DNA from: Pedobacter alluvionis
Lineage (GTDB): Bacteria; Bacteroidota; Bacteroidia; Sphingobacteriales; Sphingobacteriaceae
Assembly: GCF_003664035.1 (NCBI RefSeq)
Contig: NZ_RCCK01000010.1
Span: forward strand, 1,364,001-1,428,000
DNA length: 64,000 bases
Direction: 5' to 3'
Below, in pieces: positions 55,999-64,000 of this stretch (position 1 is the stretch's first letter; every line of letters starts with the position of its first letter). The notes under the pieces were generated by a model. That model saw nothing but the letters and a program-made list of their open reading frames with translations, made no database searches and was not told the origin of the DNA. Position numbers and translations under genes: made by a program.

Positions 55999-58900
55999 AT
56001 GAAAAGAAAACTACTAGACACATCTAAGTGTGCGGTAATGTTTTTGTTTGTTTTAATCCTATCCTTAGGTAATTCAAACAATTCAATTGCACAAACAATC
56101 GCTCAAATCTCAATTTCCGGAAAAGTAAAAGATAATAAAGGTAACCCCGTTCCAGGTGCATCTATTAGTGTTAAGGGAACTACTCAGGTGGTGGCCAGCG
56201 ATGCCAATGGAAATTTCAAGATATCAGCCCAGAAAGGACAAAGTTTGGTCATTAGTTTTATAGGTTACGTAACCAATACAGTATTGGTAGCTAATGACAC
56301 ACAACTGAGCATCGTCCTTGCAGAGGATAAGGATAAAAACTTACAAGATGTAATTGTTGTAGGTTATGGTACGCAAAAGCGTTCTGATGTTACCGGTTCA
56401 ATTGTTTCTGTACCTAAAGCAAGGTTGTCGCAATTACCTGTAACAAATGTTCTTCAATCCATTGAAGGTGCAGTAGCAGGGGTAAATGTTAGCACTACAT
56501 CATCTGTTCCTGGAAGTCAGCCGAATGCGCTTATTCGTGGGCAAAACTCTATAACAGCCAATGCAGGTCCTTATGTAGTGGTAGATGGTGTTCCGCTAAC
56601 TAAAACAGGTGGATCGTTAAACGATATTAACCCCAATGATATTGCATCGGTAGAGGTTTTGAAAGATGCGAGTGCTACCGCAATTTATGGTACCAATGGC
56701 TCAAATGGCGTAATCTTAATTACCACAAAAAGGGGAACAACTGGTAAACCGGTTATTCGCTACAGCGGTTATGCAGGTATCGATGATATTGCACATATTT
56801 TGCAGCCAGGAAGCGGTGTAGATTATGTTCAAAAATATGCTGATATGCTTAAACAAACCGGCCAGGTACAACAAAGACCAGTTCCAAATATCGGTGAACT
56901 TCCTGCTTATAATGCCGGTACCACAACCGATTGGGTTAAAGAAGCAACCCAACAAGGTGTAATTCAGGATCATAATGTTAGTATTTCGGGTGGATCACAG
57001 GATGTTAAATATTTCATTTCAGGCGATTATCTTAATCAGAAAGGTGTAATTAAAGGTTATGATTTTAAACGTATAGGTTTGCGTTCTAACCTGGATGTTA
57101 ATGTAACCAGTTTTTTAACTATAGGTACATCATTATTCTTAACCAGTAATAACTTCGACGGTGGAAGGGCAAACCTGTTATTAGCAACGGCGATGAGTCC
57201 CTATGGTCAGGAATATAACGCAAATGGAACGTATGCGATTTACCCGATGAGTCCGGAGCAATTGTATACGAATCCACTGTTAGGTTTAAAAACTACTCAA
57301 ATCAGAAGAACAACCAACATTAATGGAAACGGTTACGCTGAAGTTAAATTTCCCGGTGCTTTAACCGGTTTGAAATTTCGTTTAAATGCAGGTTACACTT
57401 ACTTCCCTGAAAAAAGAGCAAGCTATATCGGCCGTTTAGCTAATGATTTAAATGGTACAGCAAGTAGTTTCAATGCCTCTACAAACAGTTATACTGTTGA
57501 AAATATCTTAACTTATTCTAAAGACATTAAAAAACACCACTTCGATTTTACGGCTTTATACAGTGCTCAGGAGCGTCAATACAGTTCTACTACAGCTGGT
57601 GCAGTTGGTTTTATCAATGATGAATTAGGTATGAATAATATGGGTGCCGGAGCTACACAAACTAGTGGGTCTAACCGGGATAGATATGGATTGAACTCAC
57701 AAATGGGTCGTTTGTTTTATTCTTATGACAGCAAATACTTACTGACTTTAACTGCACGTAGAGATGGTTCTTCAGTTTTCGGCGCAAATACAACCAAATA
57801 CGGTGTTTTCCCTTCTGCTGCAATTGGCTGGAATATCATTAACGAAGACTTTATGAAAAGCGCCAAGGTTTTCAATAACCTGAAACTAAGATTATCTTAT
57901 GGTAAAACAGGTAATGAGGCTGTAGATGTTTACAGAACCATAACCACAGAAGGTTCTTTACGCTCCCCATTTAATGGGATAAGTACGATTGGTGTTGCTC
58001 CAAATAACTTAGGAAATACATCATTACAATGGGAAACCACAAAAACGGCAAATATTGGCTTAGATTTCGGTATTCTTAACAACAGGATTAATGGTAGTAT
58101 AGAAGCATATCAGAATAAAACATCAGGTCTTTTATTAAACAGAGCTTTACCAATTATAACGGGTTACTCAAGAGTATTAGAAAATATTGGTAAAACAACG
58201 AATAAAGGTTTAGAGATCACTTTGAATACACAAAATATTGCTGGTAAAGATTTCCGTTGGGAAACCATGTTTGTTTTTGCGACTAACAAAAATAAAATTA
58301 CAGATTTATATGGCGATGGAAAAGACGATTTAGGAAACAGATGGTTTATAGGTAAGCCAATTAGAGTAGTGTATGATTATCAAATGACTGGCGTTTGGCA
58401 AACGGGAGAGGACGTTTCTAAACAAGACCCAACAGCAAAACCAGGAAGCCTGAAATTTGCTGATTTAACCAGCGACGGTAAAATTACTGCTGATGACAGA
58501 ACGATTCTAGGTCAAATTGATCCAAAATGGACCGGTGGTTTAACCAATACTTTCCACTACAAAAATATCAACCTGAGTATTTTTATTCAAACTGCGCAAG
58601 GTATGACTAGAAACAACCCGGATTTAAGTTATGGTGATGAAACAGGAAGAAGAAATACACCTGCTGAAATTGGTTACTGGACGCCTGAAAATATGAGTCA
58701 GACAAGACCAGCATTGTCTTACAACAACACTTTAGGATATGGCTATGCATCTGATGCAAGTTACACCAGAATCAAGGATGTAACTTTAAGTTATGTTTTC
58801 GCACAGTCAGTGTTAGATAAACTTCACCTTGGTGGCTTAACCGTATATGCAAGTGGTCGTAACCTGCACACTTTTACCAAATGGGTAGGTTGGGATCCTG

Positions 58901-59028
58901 AACAAACTACTTACAGTAGAGGATCAGGCGATGGCAATGCAAATCAGCAGGCATTCGCGGCAGACTGGACAAATAATTATCCTTTAACAAGAACTTTCGT
59001 ATTGGGTTTAAATGTTTCATTACGTTAA
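55999..59028 (+). CDS. SusC/RagA-type TonB-dependent glycan importer
   Basis: A 1009-aa outer-membrane receptor. It has a signal peptide (ends NSIAQ) and a carboxypeptidase-D-regulatory domain at ~35-110 (ISISGKVKDNKGNPVPGASI). The SusC signature is LQDVIVVGYGTQKRSDVTGS, followed by a plug with LIRGQNSITANAGPYVVVDG and ASATAIYGTNGSNGVILITT, and a 22-strand barrel ending VLGLNVSLR. It imports oligosaccharides together with the SusD protein encoded 12 nt downstream. Confidence 0.97.
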   Translation: MKRKLLDTSKCAVMFLFVLILSLGNSNNSIAQTIAQISISGKVKDNKGNPVPGASISVKGTTQVVASDANGNFKISAQKGQSLVISFIGYVTNTVLVANDTQLSIVLAEDKDKNLQDVIVVGYGTQKRSDVTGSIVSVPKARLSQLPVTNVLQSIEGAVAGVNVSTTSSVPGSQPNALIRGQNSITANAGPYVVVDGVPLTKTGGSLNDINPNDIASVEVLKDASATAIYGTNGSNGVILITTKRGTTGKPVIRYSGYAGIDDIAHILQPGSGVDYVQKYADMLKQTGQVQQRPVPNIGELPAYNAGTTTDWVKEATQQGVIQDHNVSISGGSQDVKYFISGDYLNQKGVIKGYDFKRIGLRSNLDVNVTSFLTIGTSLFLTSNNFDGGRANLLLATAMSPYGQEYNANGTYAIYPMSPEQLYTNPLLGLKTTQIRRTTNINGNGYAEVKFPGALTGLKFRLNAGYTYFPEKRASYIGRLANDLNGTASSFNASTNSYTVENILTYSKDIKKHHFDFTALYSAQERQYSSTTAGAVGFINDELGMNNMGAGATQTSGSNRDRYGLNSQMGRLFYSYDSKYLLTLTARRDGSSVFGANTTKYGVFPSAAIGWNIINEDFMKSAKVFNNLKLRLSYGKTGNEAVDVYRTITTEGSLRSPFNGISTIGVAPNNLGNTSLQWETTKTANIGLDFGILNNRINGSIEAYQNKTSGLLLNRALPIITGYSRVLENIGKTTNKGLEITLNTQNIAGKDFRWETMFVFATNKNKITDLYGDGKDDLGNRWFIGKPIRVVYDYQMTGVWQTGEDVSKQDPTAKPGSLKFADLTSDGKITADDRTILGQIDPKWTGGLTNTFHYKNINLSIFIQTAQGMTRNNPDLSYGDETGRRNTPAEIGYWTPENMSQTRPALSYNNTLGYGYASDASYTRIKDVTLSYVFAQSVLDKLHLGGLTVYASGRNLHTFTKWVGWDPEQTTYSRGSGDGNANQQAFAADWTNNYPLTRTFVLGLNVSLR

Positions 59029-59040
59029 TTTACAATCATC

Positions 59041-60666
59041 ATGAAAAAATATATAACCATAATTGCATCATTATCAGTGTTTTTTGTTGCGTTTTCATCC
59101 TGCAAAAAAGCATTTTTAGATGAGAAACCGTTTTCATCATATACACCATTAACGCTTACCGATTCACTTGGATTCGAAGCCTCGTTAATTGGTTTATATA
59201 ACCATACAAGTACAATTTTTTCCTGGGCTGATCAGCAGGGCTGGCCAAGCGTTTGGCAGGTTGGAACTGATGTTGCAAATGCAACCAATAACCAGCAAGG
59301 CGTAGAAATTCCTTACTATAATTACGCAACGCTAACGCCAACGGACAATGGAGCTGCCCGTACCTGGAACAGAAACTACATCATGGTTAACTTAACCAAT
59401 ATTATTGTAGACGGAGTCGATAACCCCGGTTTAACAAGCTTAAGTGCAAAAGGTAAAAGCCTGGTAAGTGCCGAAGCTAAATTTTTCAGGGCTTATGCTT
59501 ACAATAACTTAGCAACTTTGTTTGGTGGCGTGCCATTGATTGTGCATGCATTAGCGGGGCCTAAAATAGATTTTGTAAGGGCACCAATAGCTGATGTAAA
59601 TAATTTTATCGTTTCAGATTTAGTGTATGCTGCGGCAAACCTTCCTGATATCGAATCAGTAAAAACAAACAGCAAAGGGAAAATGTACGGCAGAGCGAAT
59701 AAGTTTATGGCGATGCAATTGCTTGCTGAGGTTTACCTTCGTATCGGCAAGCCTGATCTGGCAGAGCAACAAGCCCAGGCCATTATCAGCAGCGGCAAAT
59801 TCAGTTTAATTAAAAACCGCTATGGTGTTAAAACCAGCCAGGCCGGAGATTATTATTCTGATATGTTCCAGTATGGCAACCAGAGAAGATCTCAGGGCAA
59901 TACAGAGGCTATCTGGGTACTGGAACAGGAAAATCCGAATGTTGTTGTTGGTGGAATCACTGACAATCCCCAGCAAAGAAGGGTTTGGGGTGCTGCTTAT
60001 TACAACATTGCAGGTATGGCTATTGCCGATTCGTTGGGTGGCCGTTCTATTGGTAGATTGCGTTTGAGCAACTGGGTGCTTTACGGTCTGTACAAAGGAA
60101 ATGATATCCGTAACTCTCAATACAACATCCGCAGAAGATATTATTACAATGATCCGAATCCTACTTATGCAGCCAGATACGGAAAACAGGTGCCTTTCAC
60201 AGGTCCGGATACTTTAATTAATATTTGTCCGAGTACAACCAAATGGGGTGCTTTCGATCCTAACGATACTTTTGGTTATGCAATGATTAAAGATTTTATT
60301 CTAATGCGTTTAGGCGAAACTTATTTATTACTTGCCGAAGCACAGGTTGCACAAGGTAAAACAGGGGATGCGGCAACGACAATTAACGTGTTGAGAACCA
60401 GAGCAAATGCTGCACAGGTTAGCGCTTCTGAAATGACAAAGGATTTTATTCTTGATGAAAGAGCCAGGGAATTAATTGGTGAAGAAAACAGAAGAATGAC
60501 CTTGATGAGAACAGGTACTTTGGTAGAACGTGCACTTAGATTGAACTCGAACGATGCTTCAAAACCAATTACCGGCCTAACGACAAAAAACTTGTTATTG
60601 CCAATTCCTTTGAACGAAATACAGTTAAATAAGGATGCTGTATTAACCCAAAACCCAGGCTATTAG
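59041..60666 (+). CDS. SusD/RagB surface glycan-binding lipoprotein
   Basis: A 541-aa lipoprotein: the lipobox is FSSC (Cys ~21) after a hydrophobic leader, followed by KKAFLDEKPFSSYTP. TPR-like helices are clear (SAEAKFFRAYAYNNLATLFGG, MAMQLLAEVYLRIGKPDLAE) and the C-terminal RagB/SusD segment is typical (LGETYLLLAEAQVAQGK, FILDERARELIGEENRRMTL, LPIPLNEIQLNKD). It forms the lid of the SusC channel. Confidence 0.95.
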   Translation: MKKYITIIASLSVFFVAFSSCKKAFLDEKPFSSYTPLTLTDSLGFEASLIGLYNHTSTIFSWADQQGWPSVWQVGTDVANATNNQQGVEIPYYNYATLTPTDNGAARTWNRNYIMVNLTNIIVDGVDNPGLTSLSAKGKSLVSAEAKFFRAYAYNNLATLFGGVPLIVHALAGPKIDFVRAPIADVNNFIVSDLVYAAANLPDIESVKTNSKGKMYGRANKFMAMQLLAEVYLRIGKPDLAEQQAQAIISSGKFSLIKNRYGVKTSQAGDYYSDMFQYGNQRRSQGNTEAIWVLEQENPNVVVGGITDNPQQRRVWGAAYYNIAGMAIADSLGGRSIGRLRLSNWVLYGLYKGNDIRNSQYNIRRRYYYNDPNPTYAARYGKQVPFTGPDTLINICPSTTKWGAFDPNDTFGYAMIKDFILMRLGETYLLLAEAQVAQGKTGDAATTINVLRTRANAAQVSASEMTKDFILDERARELIGEENRRMTLMRTGTLVERALRLNSNDASKPITGLTTKNLLLPIPLNEIQLNKDAVLTQNPGY

Positions 60667-60692
60667 CCTATTTTGGTTAGTATGATTAATAC

Positions 60693-60735
60693 GCTCTTCG
60701 GGTCTTTCTGTAAAGAAAGGTTCGGAGAGTTTTTA
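60693..60735 (+). terminator. Terminator after susD
   Basis: CTCTTCGGGTCTTTC pairs with GAAAGGTTCGGAGAG (with G-U pairs) around a TGTAAA loop, followed by TTTTTA. The rest of 60736-60936 shows no gene. Confidence 0.65.
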
Positions 60736-60936
60736 TTTACAGCCGTTTTTAAAGCAGGGTAACCTGGTTAATCTGTTAAATCAATATTCATTTAAGAAAA
60801 TGGATTATCGAATCTTTCTTTTCTGAAATTAACTTTAAATCAACGTTTAATTTCTACCCGAAAAGCAGAAAACGGTATAAAATGCCTTGAAGTCGAAGGG
60901 CAGAAACAAGTTCAGAAAAACGACTACACGCTAAAT

Positions 60937-60974
60937 AAAAAAGGGCTATGAAAATTAAATCATGGCCCTTTTTC
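60937..60974. terminator. Bidirectional terminator between susD and the OmpA-like gene
   Basis: AAAAAAGGGC and GCCCTTTTT, supported by TATGA/TCATG inside, form a hairpin with A- and T-runs on its two sides. It can serve the PUL on the plus strand and the OmpA-like gene on the minus strand. Confidence 0.75.
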
Positions 60975-60988
60975 TTATATTTTAAGAA

Positions 60989-61519
60989 CTAGTTCTGAAC
61001 TTTTATTTCAGTTCTTCTGTTCAACATTCTACCTTCTTCGCTGCTATTGCTGCTAATAGGCTCTTTCTCACCATGACCAACAACAGTGAAATTATTTCCG
61101 TTTAAACCGGCGTTTATAAAGTATGATTTTACGGCATTTGCACGATCAACCGAAAGTTGCATGTTGTGCTCAGGTGTACCTTCTGCAGAGGAATGGCCAT
61201 TAAGTATAAACTTTGTGTTAGGCGATTTTTTCATTTCTGCTACTGCTTTATCCAGAATTGAGAATGATGATGTTTTAAGTACAAATGAATTAAACTCAAA
61301 CTGGATGTTATCTAAGTTAAAATTGGGCTTTTCAACTGGAGCAGGTGCTTCTTCTTTCTCTGGTACAGGCGCTGGTTTTTTCTCTTCTACTGGTGGTGCA
61401 GGCTTTTCAACAGGTGCCGGAGCAGGTTTTGCTGCCAGTTTTTTTGTTTTGCAAGAATACATGGTTAGCGTAAACAAAGCCAGGAGAGTCGTAAATAAAA
61501 GGTTTTTGGTAATGTTCAT
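60989..61519 (-). CDS. OmpA-family peptidoglycan-binding lipoprotein
   Basis: A 176-aa lipoprotein: leader with lipobox MYSC (Cys ~23), then a Pro/Ala/Glu/Lys-rich spacer (~30-65), then an OmpA C-terminal domain (FEFNSFVLKTSSFSILDKAV, LNGHSSAEGTPEHNMQLSVD, RANAVKSYFINAGL, GHGEKEPISSN, NRRTEIKVQN). It links the outer membrane to peptidoglycan. It has no functional link to the PUL other than position. Confidence 0.92.
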   Translation of the reverse strand: MNITKNLLFTTLLALFTLTMYSCKTKKLAAKPAPAPVEKPAPPVEEKKPAPVPEKEEAPAPVEKPNFNLDNIQFEFNSFVLKTSSFSILDKAVAEMKKSPNTKFILNGHSSAEGTPEHNMQLSVDRANAVKSYFINAGLNGNNFTVVGHGEKEPISSNSSEEGRMLNRRTEIKVQN

Positions 61520-61698
61520 GTTTTAAGATTAATTTAAGTTTATTGTGTGTTTGTTGCCCAAACATACTAATAAATGATTATAGCTATAACGATGTTTTTT
61601 TTAAGAACTTATATTTAATGTATTAATCCTGTTAATAACTTCAGTTTTACTCAAACATATTTACATCAATTTTCCTTTATGTATTATAACATTTTTAT

Positions 61699-62469
61699 AT
61701 GGATCGTTTTGAAAACAAAATTGCTTTAATTACCGGAAGCAGTCAGGGAATTGGTGCTGCATGTGCCTTAAGGTTGGCCAAAGATGGCTGTGATATTATT
61801 TTAAATGGGCATAAATTTGATGAGCGGGGCGAAAAACTTATCAAAGAAATACAGGACATGGGTAGAAAGGCAACTTTTTTGGAAGCCGATTTAAGTAAAG
61901 CCAATGCAGCCACCAAATTGATTACCGATGCAGTTGCCGTATTTGGCCATTTGGATATTTTAGTCAACAATGCGGGGGTAGAAAAAAAAGCCAGCTTTTG
62001 GGAAGTTACAGAAGAAGATTACGACCTGATCATGAATACCAACTTAAAAGGTGTTTTTTTTAGCATCCAGTCGTTCGTAAATTATTGTAGAAAAAGCAAA
62101 GTGGCCGGAACGATAATCAACATGAGTTCTGTACATGAAGAAATCGCATTTCCGCATTTTGCTGCCTACTGCACGAGTAAAGGAGGTTTAAAGATGTTAA
62201 CCAGAAATCTTGCTTCAGAATTAGCCCAGTTTAATATCAGAATTAATAATGTAGCTCCCGGAGCTGTTTCAACTCCGATCAATCAGAATTTATTGAACAA
62301 TAAAGAACAGCTGGAAAAGGTACTTCAAAATATCCCGTTAAAACGAATGGGCAAGGCAGAAGATGTGGCCGCGGTAGTGGCATTTCTTGCTTCTGATGAT
62401 GCGGCCTATGTAACCGGATCAACTTATTATGTAGATGGGGGATTAACCTATCATTATGAAGAACAATAG
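61699..62469 (+). CDS. SDR-family oxidoreductase
   Basis: A 256-aa classical short-chain dehydrogenase: GSSQGIGAA (cofactor loop, residues ~13-21), NNAGV, catalytic Ser in INMSSVHEEIAF, Tyr and Lys in YCTSKGG, and the NNVAPGAVSTP segment. The end (DDAAYVTGSTYYVDGGLTYH) resembles glucose 1-dehydrogenase-like members. The neighbouring galT and Nudix regulator suggest a sugar substrate, perhaps galactose or glucose, but this is inference. Confidence 0.9.
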   Translation: MDRFENKIALITGSSQGIGAACALRLAKDGCDIILNGHKFDERGEKLIKEIQDMGRKATFLEADLSKANAATKLITDAVAVFGHLDILVNNAGVEKKASFWEVTEEDYDLIMNTNLKGVFFSIQSFVNYCRKSKVAGTIINMSSVHEEIAFPHFAAYCTSKGGLKMLTRNLASELAQFNIRINNVAPGAVSTPINQNLLNNKEQLEKVLQNIPLKRMGKAEDVAAVVAFLASDDAAYVTGSTYYVDGGLTYHYEEQ

Positions 62470-62491
62470 GCTAATCGTATTATAAATTAAT

Positions 62492-63190
62492 TTAAACCTT
62501 TAAATTTGGCATTAAGTTTAAGAAAGCCTGCGAATTGGCATTATATTTCTTCTTATCTAATTTAAAATAGAATGCACCTTTTTTAGAACCTGTTCGGTCT
62601 TTTTCGGCCAGCTTAATTAATAAACCTGTAGAGGTAATTTTACGGCTAAAATTTCTGGTATCGATTTTAGTGTCGTTTACCTCCTCAAAAAGAATATGCA
62701 GCTGTGGAATCGTAAATTTTTTAGGCAGCATTTCGAATAATATTGGATGAAGTGCAGCTTTATACCTTAATTTTTTGCGCGCATCAGTAACCATTTGGTT
62801 ATGATCGAAAATAAGTTTTGGCCGGTCGTTAATCAAAAACCATTCGGCCTCATAATCGTCATTTAACTGTGCCTCATATTTGTGGATATCAATGAGGGCA
62901 AAATATCCAACAGAAAGCGTTCTTTCGATGGGGTCGCGGCCAGGCTCTCCATAAATCTGCATCTGCTCCAGGTAAACGCCTTCTAAACCTGTCATTTTTT
63001 TGAGTACCCTATTTGCTGCATCATCCGGACTTTCATCGGCGCCTACAAAACCTCCCATTAAACTCCATTTATTTATTTCGGGTTCTAAACCCCGCTTAAC
63101 CAATAGAATTTTAAGGTGTTCACCGTCAAATCCAAACACGATACAATCAACAGCAACAAGATAATGTGGCTGCCTGGAATATTCAATCAT
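62492..63190 (-). CDS. Nudix-type transcriptional regulator (NrtR/AraR-like)
   Basis: A 232-aa protein. Residues ~1-145 are a Nudix fold in which the box is degenerate (GGFVGADESPDDAANRVLKK lacks the REUxEE glutamates), so it should bind but not hydrolyse its ligand. Residues ~150-232 are a winged helix (FTIPQLHILFEEVNDTKIDT, RNFSRKITSTGLLIKLAE). In Bacteroidota such proteins control sugar catabolism (AraR for arabinose) or NAD metabolism. The divergent galT gene and the palindrome between them point to galactose control here. Confidence 0.85.
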   Translation of the reverse strand: MIEYSRQPHYLVAVDCIVFGFDGEHLKILLVKRGLEPEINKWSLMGGFVGADESPDDAANRVLKKMTGLEGVYLEQMQIYGEPGRDPIERTLSVGYFALIDIHKYEAQLNDDYEAEWFLINDRPKLIFDHNQMVTDARKKLRYKAALHPILFEMLPKKFTIPQLHILFEEVNDTKIDTRNFSRKITSTGLLIKLAEKDRTGSKKGAFYFKLDKKKYNANSQAFLNLMPNLKV

Positions 63191-63241
63191 TTTTTATCAA
63201 GGTTTTAAAGGGCTTAATATGTTCAAATTTTTACTAAAATA

Positions 63242-63284
63242 AAAATTATTATTAATTGTCGTTTTGACAATTAATAATAATTTT
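63242..63284. promoter_or_regulatory. Perfect palindromic operator between the Nudix regulator and galT
   Basis: Left arm AAAATTATTATTAATTGTC (63242-63260), 5-bp centre GTTTT, right arm GACAATTAATAATAATTTT (63266-63284): 19 bp per arm without mismatch. The inner AATTGTC-N5-GACAATT is the likely recognition core. It lies ~50 bp from the regulator start and just upstream of a TAATTTGG -7-like box (63286) for galT. Confidence 0.75.
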
Positions 63285-63351
63285 ATAATTTGGCCGACTA
63301 GATGGGAGAGCCACCTGGCCTTCTTTTTTCTAACCAGTTGAAAAATATAAA

Positions 63352-64000
63352 ATGAACCAAACATTCGAACTTGACAGTAATCCACATACCCGGCTTAATA
63401 TATTAACCGGCGAGTGGGTATTAGTATCACCACACCGCACCAAAAGACCATGGCAAGGTAAGGTTGAAGACATCGCACCAGATAACCGCCCCGAATATGA
63501 TCCTAAGTGTTATTTATGCCCGGGAAACGGTAGGGCAGATGGCGATAGCAATCCAGAATATACGGAGAGCTTTGTTTTTAACAATGATTTCGCCGCTTTG
63601 TTGGAAGATACACCTGCCGGTGATATGAACGAAGATGATTTATTGGTGGCTAATAATCAGAGAGGGCTTTGTAAGGTAATCAGTTTTAGCCCTAAACATA
63701 ATCTAACGCTTCCTGAAATGAGTGTCGAAGCCATAACTGCTGTGGTTAACGTTTGGCAGAACGAATTTAACAGCCTGGCTGAAAACGATTGGATTAAATA
63801 CATTCAGATTTTCGAAAATAAAGGCGAAATAATGGGCTGTAGTAACCCACACCCGCATGGACAGATCTGGTCGCAGGGCGATATCCCTTTAGAAATTGCC
63901 AAAGAAACTGAGCGCCAGAAAACTTACTACGCCATCCATAGAAGAAGTTTACTTGCCGATTATTTAAAGCTGGAGCAAAAGAAAAACGAGCGCATTGTAT
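63352..64000 (+). CDS. galT: Galactose-1-phosphate uridylyltransferase, 3' end outside the window
   Basis: 216 codons are present and the frame is open at the window edge. The start MNQTFELDSNPHTRLNILTG with EWVLVSPHRTKRPWQG is typical of the family. CYLCPGN holds the first zinc cysteines, and CSNPHPHGQIW carries the active-site HPH (His167, His169). The enzyme exchanges UMP between UDP-glucose and galactose-1-phosphate in the Leloir pathway. It is transcribed away from the Nudix regulator across the palindrome, and uses galactose that the GH35/GH43 enzymes of the PUL would release. Confidence 0.95.
   Translation, partial: MNQTFELDSNPHTRLNILTGEWVLVSPHRTKRPWQGKVEDIAPDNRPEYDPKCYLCPGNGRADGDSNPEYTESFVFNNDFAALLEDTPAGDMNEDDLLVANNQRGLCKVISFSPKHNLTLPEMSVEAITAVVNVWQNEFNSLAENDWIKYIQIFENKGEIMGCSNPHPHGQIWSQGDIPLEIAKETERQKTYYAIHRRSLLADYLKLEQKKNERIV

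Overview
The window looks like a chromosomal segment of a Bacteroidota bacterium, most likely Pedobacter or another Sphingobacteriaceae member. The evidence is SusC/SusD pairs, a hybrid two-component (HTCS) regulator, TAnnTTTG-type -7 boxes, A-rich start regions without Shine-Dalgarno motifs, and typical Bacteroidota intergenic repeat debris. No rRNA, tRNA, CRISPR array or intact transposase was seen.

Layout. (1) 0-6.4 kb: an LtaS-like sulfatase-fold membrane enzyme, then a worn region with REP-like hairpins, a duplicated 130-bp block, a broken small gene, a HEXXH zinc-peptidase-like gene, a degenerate RadC-like gene with an unusual leader, and a decayed GH35 fragment. (2) 6.4-12.9 kb: a GH109-type oxidoreductase-fold protein with a sugar-kinase-like gene, and a TonB-dependent receptor with a PepSY membrane partner (probably iron uptake). 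(3) 13.5-39.5 kb: an accessory locus with an amidase/SH3 protein, a stand-alone LytTR regulator, and very large proteins of 541, 708, 1113, 2135 and 1665 aa without recognisable signal peptides. It also holds a toxin-like protein with a probable immunity partner and a frameshifted fibre-like gene. (4) 39.6-42.4 kb: a membrane-bound patatin-like protein and a SelT/W/H-like redox protein. (5) 42.5-60.7 kb: a polysaccharide utilisation locus with HTCS, BNR_4 propeller (GH145/PL27-like), tandem GH43, GH105, DUF2264, GH43, GH35, SusC and SusD. The enzyme set fits stepwise removal of Rha-GlcA caps, arabinose and galactose from arabinogalactan-type glycans. (6) 61-64 kb: an OmpA-like lipoprotein, an SDR, and a Nudix-type (NrtR/AraR-like) regulator divergent from galT across a perfect 19-bp-arm palindrome, which fits the galactose theme.

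Two things stand out. First, two unrelated small genes (5113 and 23636) share one leader design. The transcript is predicted to begin with a copy of the gene's own start region (A). An antisense copy (A') lies inside the 3' flank of a GC-rich stem, and the real start codon (A'') follows. A' can pair with A or with A'', and every mismatch between A and A'' that falls in the A:A' helix is a G-U wobble. This reads as a self-mimicking RNA switch. Second, the LytTR regulator gene is followed by a 21-bp-spaced direct repeat. The same repeat, with the same downstream block at the same distance, recurs before the 2135-aa gene 12 kb away. This ties the two halves of the giant-protein locus into one apparent regulon.
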